DNA of 50,462 nt from CAZVWH01 sp964631175 (GTDB taxonomy: Bacteria > Planctomycetota > Phycisphaerae > Sedimentisphaerales > Anaerobacaceae), in the NCBI GenBank assembly GCA_964631175.1, contig CAZVWH010000008.1, forward strand, positions 1-50,462, written 5' to 3'. The notes below the pieces were generated by a model, which saw nothing but the letters and a program-made list of their open reading frames with translations, was not told the origin of the DNA and made no database searches. The stretch's first letter is position 1. Each line of letters starts with the position of its first letter. Shown one piece after another: positions 33,989 through 42,385 of the stretch. A program made the translations under genes and the position numbers.

Positions 33989-34255
33989 TTGACTCTTAAG
34001 CAGATGCAGGGTCAGATCATAAGATTAAGTAATATCGGCGTTCATGGTATTGATCCTTCTTTTGCTATCCCCGCTCCGGCAGCCAGCGCAATTTTGACTA
34101 TCGGCAATGTTATCAGAGAGATTTTCCCTAATAATAGTCGAATGACTATGCATAAAATGATGAGCCTATCTGTTACTGTGGATCGGACTGTTACAAATGA
34201 GGTGTACACAGCTAAGTTTTTAAGCTTCCTTATAAACCTGCTAACAAACCCATAA
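33989..34255 (+). CDS. Doubtful small ORF
   Basis: An 88-codon frame begins at a TTG. Its translation (for example I-G-V-H-G-I-D-P-S-F-A-I-P-A-P) has a protein-like composition, but there is no recognisable ribosome binding site or family. It sits next to the beta-helix fragment, so it may be part of the same decayed region. The rest of 33690-34376 holds nothing else I can name. Confidence 0.25.
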   Translation: MTLKQMQGQIIRLSNIGVHGIDPSFAIPAPAASAILTIGNVIREIFPNNSRMTMHKMMSLSVTVDRTVTNEVYTAKFLSFLINLLTNP

Positions 34256-34376
34256 CAACTGATTAGAAAGGTGGCTTATTAGTTCAGATTTTAGCCGGAT
34301 TGTGAAGTATCTTGTGCTGGATGCACGTTTCGTCACAGCAGGAATTATTTATTACCTGATTTAAGGTATAAGGAAA

Positions 34377-35303
34377 ATGAATCAATATTTCAGAACTATT
34401 TTAACCTGTATTATTATGATTACATTTAGTGCGATAGGTACCACAAAGCAAATTCAGACTTTGCCTAATGTTGTGATGCTCTGGCCTGACGGTGCTCCTG
34501 GTGCGCAGGGCGATACCGAGGGAGATAAACCGACGCTGACTATTTATCCTGCTACTAAGAAAAAAAACACCGGAACTGCTGTTGTGATCTGTCCGGGTGG
34601 TGGGTACGGACATTTAGCTATGGATCACGAGGGACACCAAATCGCCCGGTGGCTTAATTCACTTGGTGTCGTTGCTTTTGTTCTCAAATATCGCCACCGT
34701 AATAGTGGAGCAGGCTATGGCCATCCGGCACCATTACAGGATGCCCAAAGGGCGGTCAGGATGGTGCGCTGCCGAGCCAAAGAATGGAACGTTGATCCGA
34801 ATCGGATCGGCATTGTCGGCTTTTCCGCAGGTGGACATTTAGCTTCAAGCGAGGGAACGCACTTTCAGAAAAATTATTATGAGCTTAAAGACCTGGTTGA
34901 CCGGTTTAGCTGTCGCCCCAACTTTATGATACTAATCTACCCGGTTATCTCCCTTGCCGAATGGTACACACATACCGGCTCCAAACTGAACTTGCTTGGT
35001 AAAAATCCCGACCAGGCTCTTATTAAAAGTTTATCCAATGATAAGCAAGTGACATCTAACACACCACCGGCGTTTTTGGTGCACGCCGATGATGATAAAG
35101 CTGTCCCATCCGAAAACAGCATTAACTTTTACCTGGCCCTACGAAAGTCCAAGGTGCCGGCTGAGATGCACATCTATGAAAGCGGCGGCCATGGCTTCGG
35201 CTTAGGTAAAGAAGGCAGTACCGCGTCAAGCTGGCCCGACCGTTGCGCCAATTGGATGCGAGCAAGAGGGCTTTTAGGTAAAAAACCAATACCGGAGAGT
35301 TAA
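34377..35303 (+). CDS. Secreted alpha/beta-hydrolase, esterase type
   Basis: The 308-residue protein has a signal peptide (about 1-24) and an alpha/beta-hydrolase domain of the BD-FAE/acetylxylan-esterase kind. It shows the oxyanion region C-P-G-G-G-Y, the nucleophile Ser in G-F-S-A-G-G (near 151), Asp in H-A-D-D-D-K-A-V-P (near 240) and His in G-G-H-G-F (near 272). Relatives remove acyl groups from plant polysaccharides in polysaccharide-degrading Planctomycetota and Bacteroidota. The exact substrate is not known. Confidence 0.9.
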   Translation: MNQYFRTILTCIIMITFSAIGTTKQIQTLPNVVMLWPDGAPGAQGDTEGDKPTLTIYPATKKKNTGTAVVICPGGGYGHLAMDHEGHQIARWLNSLGVVAFVLKYRHRNSGAGYGHPAPLQDAQRAVRMVRCRAKEWNVDPNRIGIVGFSAGGHLASSEGTHFQKNYYELKDLVDRFSCRPNFMILIYPVISLAEWYTHTGSKLNLLGKNPDQALIKSLSNDKQVTSNTPPAFLVHADDDKAVPSENSINFYLALRKSKVPAEMHIYESGGHGFGLGKEGSTASSWPDRCANWMRARGLLGKKPIPES

Positions 35304-35325
35304 TGACCTATGATAAAACCGTGGA

Positions 35326-36276
35326 CTAAATATCAAACTCATCCTCTCCTTCTTCGGCAGGATTAGCGTAAGTGCTGTCCGGCTGAGTCGGTGATGGTGA
35401 ATCCGGCTGAATGATTTCTCTTATTTCAATGGTCGGTTTTTCTGGATCGACTTCGACAAGGTTGATCAAGTCCTGAGTCTGGAACCCTGATTCCATATCT
35501 CGTAAATATTGGGCTACTTTTTTGTAATCTTCAGCACCGTGACAGTTTTGTTCGTATTCGAAGATTGTTTTGCCATAGCTGGGTGCCTCAGCGAGCTTGA
35601 TGTTTCTGCGGATGTAAACCGGTAGAAGGCGAGCTTGTGCCCAGGCACTATTAGTGCCGCGTGTATTATCGAGGAATCCCTCGATATCGGCTTTGACTTC
35701 GTTTGAAAGTGATACTCTGCTATCGAACATACAAAGCAAGATTCCCTTAACCTTCAGGCTTGGATTGATTCTTCTGCCAACCAGGTCAACGGTTTGTAGT
35801 AATTTTCCGAATCCCTGTAGAGCGAGAAAATGTGGCTGAAGCGGGATTAAAATCTCACTGACTGCGGCAAGAGCGTTCAAGGTCAATAGACCCAATGAAG
35901 GGGGACAGTCAATAAAGGCATAATCAAATTTGTCCCCAATTGTTTTGATAGCCTCTCGCAGGACTATTTCTCTGCCGACTACACTTACCAGCTCGCTTTC
36001 GGCGCCAACTAAGTTAATATTTGCAGGCAGCAGCCAAAGATTCGGACGCACCAGCAGGATTTCCTGTTCAAACTTAGCCTCCTTGATGAGGACTCCATAA
36101 GAGCCGGACTCAATATTTTGAGGCTCGATGCCGAGGTGTATAGTCAAATGTGCTTGTGGATCGAGGTCGATAACGACCACCCTACAACCCTCAGCAGCAA
36201 GGGCTGCTGAGGTATTAGCCACGGTAGTGGTTTTACCTACCCCTCCTTTCTGGTTTAATACTGCAATTGTTCTCAT
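35326..36276 (-). CDS. ParA/Soj-family ATPase
   Basis: The 316-residue protein has the deviant Walker A motif K-G-G-V-G-K-T-T (residues 10-17), the A' motif V-V-I-D-L-D-P-Q-A and Walker B Y-A-F-I-D-C-P-P-S. These mark it as a chromosome or cargo partitioning ATPase. The last 55 residues are an acidic, Pro-rich extension. No parB gene is present; the start overlaps the nusB stop by four bases (ATGA), so it is translated as part of a ribH-nusB-parA operon. Without ParB it may position some other cargo. Confidence 0.9.
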   Translation of the reverse strand: MRTIAVLNQKGGVGKTTTVANTSAALAAEGCRVVVIDLDPQAHLTIHLGIEPQNIESGSYGVLIKEAKFEQEILLVRPNLWLLPANINLVGAESELVSVVGREIVLREAIKTIGDKFDYAFIDCPPSLGLLTLNALAAVSEILIPLQPHFLALQGFGKLLQTVDLVGRRINPSLKVKGILLCMFDSRVSLSNEVKADIEGFLDNTRGTNSAWAQARLLPVYIRRNIKLAEAPSYGKTIFEYEQNCHGAEDYKKVAQYLRDMESGFQTQDLINLVEVDPEKPTIEIREIIQPDSPSPTQPDSTYANPAEEGEDEFDI

Positions 36277-36728
36277 AATTCGTCGTTCGTCGCTCGTGAC
36301 ATGTCATTCGAGTCACGTAACCCGAGCTTTTTCAGGACAGTGTCAAGCACACCATTAACAAATGGGCCGGACTTATCAGTGCTGAATTTTTTAGCCAGCT
36401 CGATAGCCTCATTTATCACCACTTTAGGCGGTATATCGGGACAGAATTTCAACTGATAAACCGCCAGCCTCAAAATGCTTTTGTCAACAAGTGACAACCT
36501 TTTGAATTGCCACCTTATTATCGAATCCGTTATCATTTTATCACATTCAGCCAGGTTGCCCCATGTTCCTTTTGTCCAATCTGAGGCGAGCTGTCGTACA
36601 AAATCGTCACGATTTGCCTCTATAAAAAACTGGCCTAAATGCTCAAATAATTCTGGTCCTTGCACATCCAGTTGATATAGAGCCTGTAAGGCCGATTCTC
36701 TGGCTCTTGTTCTTTTATCCACCTTCAT
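36273..36728 (-). CDS. nusB: Transcription antitermination factor NusB
   Basis: The 151-residue all-helical protein has R-A-R-E-S-A-L-Q-A-L-Y-Q-L-D at the N-terminus and P-P-K-V-V-I-N-E-A-I-E-L-A-K-K-F-S with F-V-N-G-V-L-D at the C-terminus, both NusB signatures. With NusE it binds boxA RNA and supports rRNA antitermination. It is placed 52 bases after ribH, a frequent arrangement. Confidence 0.94.
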   Translation of the reverse strand: MKVDKRTRARESALQALYQLDVQGPELFEHLGQFFIEANRDDFVRQLASDWTKGTWGNLAECDKMITDSIIRWQFKRLSLVDKSILRLAVYQLKFCPDIPPKVVINEAIELAKKFSTDKSGPFVNGVLDTVLKKLGLRDSNDMSRATNDEL

Positions 36729-36780
36729 TGTTCGTAGTTGATTGTTCGTGGTTCGTAGTCTATGAACAATGAGCTCATAA

Positions 36781-37254
36781 CTACGAACTACTTATCTGTT
36801 CGATCACGTTGGTCATTTCCATAGCTGTTACTGCTGCATCGGCGCCGGCGTTGCCCATTCTGGTGCCGGCTCTCTCGATCGCCTGTTCCAGTGTATCACA
36901 GGTCAGAACGCCGAATATCGTCGGTGTGCCTGTATCATAGTTAATTTGTCCGATCCCGCGAGATACCTGCTGACAGACATAATCGTAATGGGCGGTTTGG
37001 CCTTGTATAATCGCACCAAGGCAGATAATCGCAGCGTATTTACCACTTTGGGCCAGTTTCTTTGCAGCTACTGTAATTTCGCAGGCGCCCGGCACCCAAA
37101 CAACCGATATCTGTTGATCAACAGCACTGTGACGCTGAAGACAATCTATAGCGCCGGCAAGCAGTTTGGCACTTATGAATTCATTAAACCGGCTGACTAC
37201 GATAGCGTAATTACCTTTACCCGCTGTTACTTGGCCTTTTACTTCTTTAATCAT
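36781..37254 (-). CDS. ribH: 6,7-dimethyl-8-ribityllumazine synthase
   Basis: The 157-residue protein shows the lumazine synthase landmarks: V-S-R-F-N-E-F-I, V-W-V-P-G-A-C-E-I, C-L-G-A-I-I-Q-G-Q-T-A-H-Y-D-Y-V (with the catalytic His) and F-G-V-L-T-C-D-T. It makes lumazine, the last precursor of riboflavin, in an icosahedral or pentameric shell. No FMN riboswitch is visible in the 420 bases upstream. No other rib gene is nearby. Confidence 0.95.
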   Translation of the reverse strand: MIKEVKGQVTAGKGNYAIVVSRFNEFISAKLLAGAIDCLQRHSAVDQQISVVWVPGACEITVAAKKLAQSGKYAAIICLGAIIQGQTAHYDYVCQQVSRGIGQINYDTGTPTIFGVLTCDTLEQAIERAGTRMGNAGADAAVTAMEMTNVIEQISSS

Positions 37255-37330
37255 ATTCTCACTTCTCCAAACAGATTAGAACTGAGGCGGTACAAGTCTG
37301 CCTCATAAACCCCGCAATGAATTGCAGGGC

Positions 37331-37393
37331 TAAATATTTTTTGTATTCAGCCCCCCAGTTTACGACTCGACTAAGCTCGCCGAAGTCTGGGGG
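37331..37393. repeat. TAAATA/CCCCC hairpin repeat with an insert in its loop
   Basis: The copy matches the 8231 element up to CCCCCCAGTTTA, then carries 22 extra bases resembling the TCGAC/GCTC repeat (CGACTCGACTAAGCTCGCCG), and closes with TCTGGGGG. It lies upstream of ribH. The remaining 37394-37679 holds the TPR gene's upstream region and nothing else I can identify. Confidence 0.65.
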
Positions 37394-37679
37394 TCCTTCG
37401 ATCCCGACGTCCCCACATTATAAGACCATTGGCAGTTACTTTCCAGAAAAAGAATAACTTCACCGTAGCCGGATGGTCAAGCCGATTCACCGGTTCTGAG
37501 CTAAGATATATAAATGTAAGAACTTATAATCCAAACTTCAAGCAAAATTTTCATTATGCAAGGCTGGTGTTGGCGCCTGTAAAAAACCATTAAGGCGATG
37601 ATATTTTGTGGGCGATAACTGCTATAGGTTGGCTGTACAGAGCTTAATACTTTGACGATGAACGAGGTAGAGTGCGATT

Positions 37680-39053
37680 ATGATATTTGAAGACATGGAA
37701 TTCGGCTCATACGATAAAGCCGAGCACAAGGCTCTGAAGGCATTTGAGCTTTACGAGGACGGCAAAATGCCACAGGCACTTGAGGAGATTGAGGCAGCCC
37801 TTGAGATAAATCCATCCAACAGCTCTTGGCATTTCAACAAAGCCCTAACCCTCGACGCTATGAGCCACTATGATGATGCAGTAAATGAATATGAAATCGC
37901 TTTACAGCTTAGTCCTGATGACCTGGAGATATTAAATTCATTAGCGGTAGATTATACCCGCACAGGCCAGTATGACCTGGCCCTCGAGGTCTTCGAGCAC
38001 ATTCAGGAGCTTGACCCAGAATTTGAGCCTTGTTATTGCAATCGGATAATTACCTATACCGAAATGGGCCAGTATGATTTAGCCGAGCAGATGTTTTATC
38101 TCGCCCAGCAGATAAAACCAGACTGTGCTTTGTGCTACTATAATATCGGCAACAGCCTTTTTGCTCAGGGCCAGTTTAAGAAAGCTATTCGCTGTTGGTT
38201 GAGAACGGCTGAGCTTGAGCCAGGTCATCCACAGATTAACTATCGTATTGCTCAAGCTTACTGGGGCGATGGTGATAACAAACCAGCCCACGAACATTTC
38301 CTGGCCGAGCTTCGTCTCAACCCCGGTGACATCGATGTCATTCTCGATTTCGGCATATTTTTACTCGAGACCGGTGATATTGAATCAGCAAAGGAAAAGT
38401 TTACCAGGACACTTGAGTTGAAGCCTAATTTCGCACAGGCTTTATTTTATCTTGGAGAAATTGCATTTAACAGCGCTGATTACGAACAGGCGGTTAAGCT
38501 CTTCAACCAGGCGCTTAGAAAGGACAAAACACTCAAAGGGCCATATTACAGGCTGGCCCAGCTTGCTTTAATGAAAGGACAAATACAAAAGACCAGAGCC
38601 TATCTGGTAGCTGAGCTAAAGATAGGGCCTGATGATGCCAACACATTGGTTTCTCTTGCTTCAATGTTTTTGGCAATTGATGAGCTTGATCTATCAACGC
38701 AATGCTTGTTGAGGGCTGTTGATCTTGATTGTGTCAATGCGGATGCCTATTACTATCTTGGCCTTGTCAGCATCAATAAAGAGCGATTCGATGATGCTTT
38801 GGAGCTTTTTGCTCATACACTCGATATTGACAGTGGTCATATTGGGGTTTTGAGAGATTCAGCTTTTCTTTACTTTTCAATGGGCAGATTAGACAAGGCT
38901 GCTGAAAGGATAACACAGGCCAGGGCCTTGGCAGGTGGTGACAGAGAGCTGAAGACACTCGCCCACAGCATTTGGCTGGCCCAGAAGACAGAGCGAATCA
39001 CGCTTTTTCTTTCACGATTCAATCCCAGATTTTTCTTTAGAAAACTGCGTTGA
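37680..39053 (+). CDS. Tetratricopeptide-repeat protein
   Basis: The 457-residue protein is almost wholly made of TPR units of about 34 residues (roughly eleven, from residue 12 to 430), for example Y-D-D-A-V-N-E-Y-E-I-A-L-Q-L-S-P-D and Y-D-L-A-L-E-V-F-E-H-I-Q-E-L-D-P. There is no signal peptide or membrane segment, so it is probably a cytoplasmic scaffold. A basic tail (R-F-N-P-R-F-F-F-R-K-L-R) ends it. Its partner is not known. Confidence 0.9.
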   Translation: MIFEDMEFGSYDKAEHKALKAFELYEDGKMPQALEEIEAALEINPSNSSWHFNKALTLDAMSHYDDAVNEYEIALQLSPDDLEILNSLAVDYTRTGQYDLALEVFEHIQELDPEFEPCYCNRIITYTEMGQYDLAEQMFYLAQQIKPDCALCYYNIGNSLFAQGQFKKAIRCWLRTAELEPGHPQINYRIAQAYWGDGDNKPAHEHFLAELRLNPGDIDVILDFGIFLLETGDIESAKEKFTRTLELKPNFAQALFYLGEIAFNSADYEQAVKLFNQALRKDKTLKGPYYRLAQLALMKGQIQKTRAYLVAELKIGPDDANTLVSLASMFLAIDELDLSTQCLLRAVDLDCVNADAYYYLGLVSINKERFDDALELFAHTLDIDSGHIGVLRDSAFLYFSMGRLDKAAERITQARALAGGDRELKTLAHSIWLAQKTERITLFLSRFNPRFFFRKLR

Positions 39054-39064
39054 TTATTCTTTTT

Positions 39065-40036
39065 TCATATTTGTTCATTTAATTTAATTATATTTCTGGC
39101 AGCTTCGAGGACTCTTTTCCGCAGGGCTTTCGGAGCAAGCACCTGGATTTGGTCGCCGTAGCCAAGAATCCACCAGGTTATCTCACCCAGGCCGTCAACG
39201 CAAAACTCCACAATGGCTGAGCCGTCACTATGGCGCGTGACTTTTTGAGTGCTGTGCCATTGTACCTCTGTAACGTTATTAGCCACTTTAGGCAGGAATC
39301 GCAGCTTAATGTTATAAAGTCTGCCTTCTGGTATCATCGACCAGGCTCTGCCAAAGTAATCCGCCAAGTTGAAATTCTCCCCTCCTTGGAAGCGTTTTTC
39401 TGTGACTTGCAGTTCTTTAATGCGATTGAGCTTAAAGGTGCGAACGTTTTGGTGCAGGCTGGAGAATCCCAGCACGTACCACGCCCGCTGATTATACAGA
39501 AGATGATAGGGACACAGCTCAACGTCAATAATACTGCCGTCAAATAACGAATCGTAACGGACGTTTGCTCTGCGTCTGTTGACGATTGCTTTTTGCAATT
39601 CCGCAAACGTTTTATCAAGAAAATTCATTGGCGCCTGAGCTTCGCTCATGGCAGAGATGTTCTGCAGAGCTGAATTGCAATATTGTCTGATCTTAACAGG
39701 CAGATTGTTCTCAATTTTAAGAGCTGCCAGAAGCGCCGACTTCTTGAACGGCAATTGTATCTGACCGCTTGCCTTAAAGCTCAGCATAAGCAGGCTCAAT
39801 GCCTCCTGTAGGTTCAAATCTATGGGCGGCAGAAAAAATTCAGGGTCTATTGTATAACCGCCAGTCTTAGCATCATAGCGGTATGGCACGCCTATAGTTT
39901 GCAGCTCTTTCAGGTCGCGAAAAACAGTTCGCCGGCTCGTTCCAAGCATTTTTGACAAGTCACTGACAGCATAGCTCTTGCCTGCCTGTAGTGTTGTCAG
40001 AATCTTCATGACTCTGCTAATTCTGCTGGATTTCAT
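39065..40036 (-). CDS. WYL-domain transcriptional regulator
   Basis: The 323-residue protein has an N-terminal helix-turn-helix of the DeoR/HTH_11 type (R-I-S-R-V-M-K-I-L, then L-G-T-S-R-R-T-V-F-R-D-L). A WYL domain follows (about 135-215, with Y-H-L-L-Y-N-Q-R-A-W-Y-V-L-G-F) and then the WCX extension. WYL regulators sense nucleic acid or nucleotide ligands and often govern DNA damage or defence genes. AAGGGG precedes the ATG. Its target is not evident; the neighbours are housekeeping genes. Confidence 0.92.
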   Translation of the reverse strand: MKSSRISRVMKILTTLQAGKSYAVSDLSKMLGTSRRTVFRDLKELQTIGVPYRYDAKTGGYTIDPEFFLPPIDLNLQEALSLLMLSFKASGQIQLPFKKSALLAALKIENNLPVKIRQYCNSALQNISAMSEAQAPMNFLDKTFAELQKAIVNRRRANVRYDSLFDGSIIDVELCPYHLLYNQRAWYVLGFSSLHQNVRTFKLNRIKELQVTEKRFQGGENFNLADYFGRAWSMIPEGRLYNIKLRFLPKVANNVTEVQWHSTQKVTRHSDGSAIVEFCVDGLGEITWWILGYGDQIQVLAPKALRKRVLEAARNIIKLNEQI

Positions 40037-40372
40037 ATTTAATCCCCTTGAATTAGAAGCCCACGTAGAACTTGAAACAGATTCTGCTATGGCTGTCTAA
40101 ATATCTCTCGATCCTTCGACCCAGCTCAGGACGTGCCCCGAGCATGGCCGAGGGGACGGACTTATTTGGCGGCTCTTTCGTGGTTTTACCACAGATTTCC
40201 GATTAATGCTGATATTATATGCCGATATGTTGACAGCGTCAAAACCTATCATTAGACATTGTAGCAAGTTTTGAAATAAATTGTTTTTGACATAGTTGTT
40301 TTTTAACGAGATAATAATGAATGGTTGATACGAAAATATCTTTTATAATATTAAGCAATTAGAGGTCAAATT
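40037..40372. other. Divergent intergenic region with a palindromic repeat
   Basis: The region serves a regulator and a parvulin gene facing away from each other. At 40107-40160 it holds a decayed copy of the TCGAC/GCTCAGG family: ATCCTTCGACCCAGCTCAGG, then CCCCGAGC and CGAGGGGACGG. The last 100 bases are AT-rich and probably carry the parvulin promoter. Confidence 0.6.
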
Positions 40373-41470
40373 ATGGCAAACTTTCCGGATCAGCTTAAAA
40401 GTAAAATGCAAAGCTTTACTCTTTATGCTTCGCTTTTCTGTGTTGCTTGCAGCCTTGGCTGCCGGCAGAAGGCTCCCACTGAGACCGATGCAAACGCTCC
40501 TGCTAACAATGCTGTTGTTACCGTCAATGGTATCGACATTACCGAAAGCGAGCTGGAAGCGCTGGTTGAACCACAGCTTGAAAGAGTAACGGCCAAAGCA
40601 ACGCAACTACCTCCCAATTTTACAGAGCAATATAAAAAACAGCTCCGGCAGTGGGCTATAGGAATCTTGATTAACAAACGGTTGTTGGATGAGCAGATAA
40701 AGCAGGCCGAAATAGTTGTTACTGAAGAGGACGTGATTGCCCAGATAATGTCAGCAGCCTCCGCACAAGAACCGACACTGACGTTGGAAGAGTTCAAAAA
40801 GCGGTTGGAGAAATACGGCCAGAATTTCGAGCAGCTAAAGCAGCAGGTTCTAACAGAGCTGGCTTATCGGAAATTTATGGAAGCTCAATGGGCTGGCAAA
40901 ATAAATATCACAGAAGATGAGGCCAGAAATTATTATTCTGAGAACCAAGAGGAGTTTGAAATCCCTGAACAAGTCAGAGCAAGCCACATTCTCATAAAAC
41001 CTGATATTTCCGAATCCGGCAGCGACCCGAACGAAGCCAAAGCCATAGCAAAGGCAAAAGCCGAGGATTTACTTAAACAAATCAAGGCCGGTGCCGACTT
41101 TGCCGAATTAGCCAAGGCCAATTCAGCTTGTCCCTCAGCAGCAAACGGCGGTGACCTGAATTTCTTCACGCCAGGCCAAATGGTTGCGCCTTTCGAAAAA
41201 GTAGCCTTTGAACTACAGTCCGGACAAATAAGCGACATTGTAGAAACCAGATTCGGTTATCACATAATAAAAGTCACTGACCATAAAGATGCAAGCGTTA
41301 CTCCCTTTGACCAGGCCAAGGACGATGTAATAAATAAGCTAACACTTAGGAAACAGGCTGAATTTACTCAAGAGTATATAGCCTCGCTCAAAGAAAAGGC
41401 AGACATCGTTTATCACGACATAGAAACATCCCCCGCTAAAGCTGCAACCCCCGGTAAAACTGGAGGCTAA
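40373..41470 (+). CDS. Parvulin-type peptidyl-prolyl isomerase lipoprotein (SurA/PrsA-like)
   Basis: The 365-residue protein starts after AGAGG. It has a signal peptide and lipobox (A-C-S-L-G-C), a SurA N-terminal chaperone domain (about 45-185) and a parvulin domain (about 195-325: R-A-S-H-I-L-I-K-P, then G-G-D-L-N-F-F-T-P-G-Q-M-V-A-P-F and G-Y-H-I-I-K-V). It helps fold exported proteins at the outer face of the membrane. Its stop codon forms the first bases of a hairpin repeat. Confidence 0.92.
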   Translation: MANFPDQLKSKMQSFTLYASLFCVACSLGCRQKAPTETDANAPANNAVVTVNGIDITESELEALVEPQLERVTAKATQLPPNFTEQYKKQLRQWAIGILINKRLLDEQIKQAEIVVTEEDVIAQIMSAASAQEPTLTLEEFKKRLEKYGQNFEQLKQQVLTELAYRKFMEAQWAGKINITEDEARNYYSENQEEFEIPEQVRASHILIKPDISESGSDPNEAKAIAKAKAEDLLKQIKAGADFAELAKANSACPSAANGGDLNFFTPGQMVAPFEKVAFELQSGQISDIVETRFGYHIIKVTDHKDASVTPFDQAKDDVINKLTLRKQAEFTQEYIASLKEKADIVYHDIETSPAKAATPGKTGG

Positions 41471-41530
41471 ATAAATTGCGTATTTAGCCCCACACCTGCC
41501 CTGAGCGAAGTTGAAGGGTTTTACGTGGGA
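41468..41530. repeat. TAAATA/CCCAC hairpin repeat interrupted by a TCGAC/GCTCAG-type repeat
   Basis: TAAATAAATTGCGTATTTAG-CCCCAC is followed by CCTGCCCTGAGCGAAGTTGAAGG (41495-41517) and then by GTGGG. The second repeat family thus sits in the loop of the first. The stop codon of the parvulin gene is inside the element. Confidence 0.75.
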
Positions 41531-41543
41531 TTTTGACCGGCTC

Positions 41544-42356
41544 TTATTTGAAGAGTGTCTCCGGGTCGAGGTTAGCTGATTCTATGTCCTTGAAGTATTT
41601 TACAGTTCCGTACTTTAGCTCCACTGTGGCTTCTTCGTCACAGACAATAATACCTTTGGGGTGCATCTGCAGTGCACTGATGGTCCACAGATGATTGACA
41701 CTGCCTTCGATAGCATGTTGCAAGGCCCGTGCCTTATTATGGCCATTGACAATAATCAGCACTTCCTTAGCATCCATAACCGTGCCCACACCTACCGTCA
41801 GAGCTGTTTTGGGGACCTTGTTGACGTCGCCGCCGAAGAATCGCGAATTGGCTACGATTGTATCGTATTTGAGGGTCTTGACGCGAGTTCTGGATGACAA
41901 TGACGAGCCTGGCTCATTAAACGCGATATGGCCGTCCGGACCAATTCCTCCCACGAAAAGCGTAACGCCGCCCACATTTTTTATCTTCTCCTCGTAAGCG
42001 GCACACTCAGCCTCGAGGTCCGGCGCATTTCCGTTGAGAATATTAACATTTTCTTTGGGAATATCAATGTGGCTGAAGAAATTATTCCACATAAATGAAT
42101 AGTAGCTTTCAGGATGGTCTTCAGGAATATTAACGTATTCGTCCATGTTGAAGGTGATAACGTTTTTGAATGTTAGCTTTCCCGCTTTGTTGTGCTCTAT
42201 TAGCACTCTATACATTCCCATCGGCGAAGAACCCGTGGGAAGCCCCAGCACAAAAGGCTTAGACTCATTTGCACCAAAATCATTTATTTTTCTGGCTACA
42301 TAATTGGCAGCCCATTTTGAGGCCACCTCGTAATTGGGTTGCATTATTACTCTCAT
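41544..42356 (-). CDS. nagB: Glucosamine-6-phosphate deaminase
   Basis: The 270-residue protein has the NagB landmarks: L-P-T-G-S-S-P-M-G-M-Y, F-N-M-D-E-Y (catalytic Asp), G-G-I-G-P-D-G-H-I-A-F-N-E-P-G-S-S (His and Glu) and T-V-G-V-G-T-V-M-D. It converts glucosamine 6-phosphate to fructose 6-phosphate and ammonia. It lies 29 bases after the DUF4954 gene on the same strand, linking both to amino-sugar metabolism. AAGGAG precedes the ATG. Confidence 0.95.
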   Translation of the reverse strand: MRVIMQPNYEVASKWAANYVARKINDFGANESKPFVLGLPTGSSPMGMYRVLIEHNKAGKLTFKNVITFNMDEYVNIPEDHPESYYSFMWNNFFSHIDIPKENVNILNGNAPDLEAECAAYEEKIKNVGGVTLFVGGIGPDGHIAFNEPGSSLSSRTRVKTLKYDTIVANSRFFGGDVNKVPKTALTVGVGTVMDAKEVLIIVNGHNKARALQHAIEGSVNHLWTISALQMHPKGIIVCDEEATVELKYGTVKYFKDIESANLDPETLFK

Positions 42357-42385
42357 TACAACTGCTCCTTAATTAAAGGCTTATC

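Noticed and set aside
37255..37679. Looked for an FMN riboswitch before ribH
   Set aside because: No conserved FMN aptamer parts (AGGGYA..., GAYCCGGU...) are present; the structure seen is a hairpin repeat.
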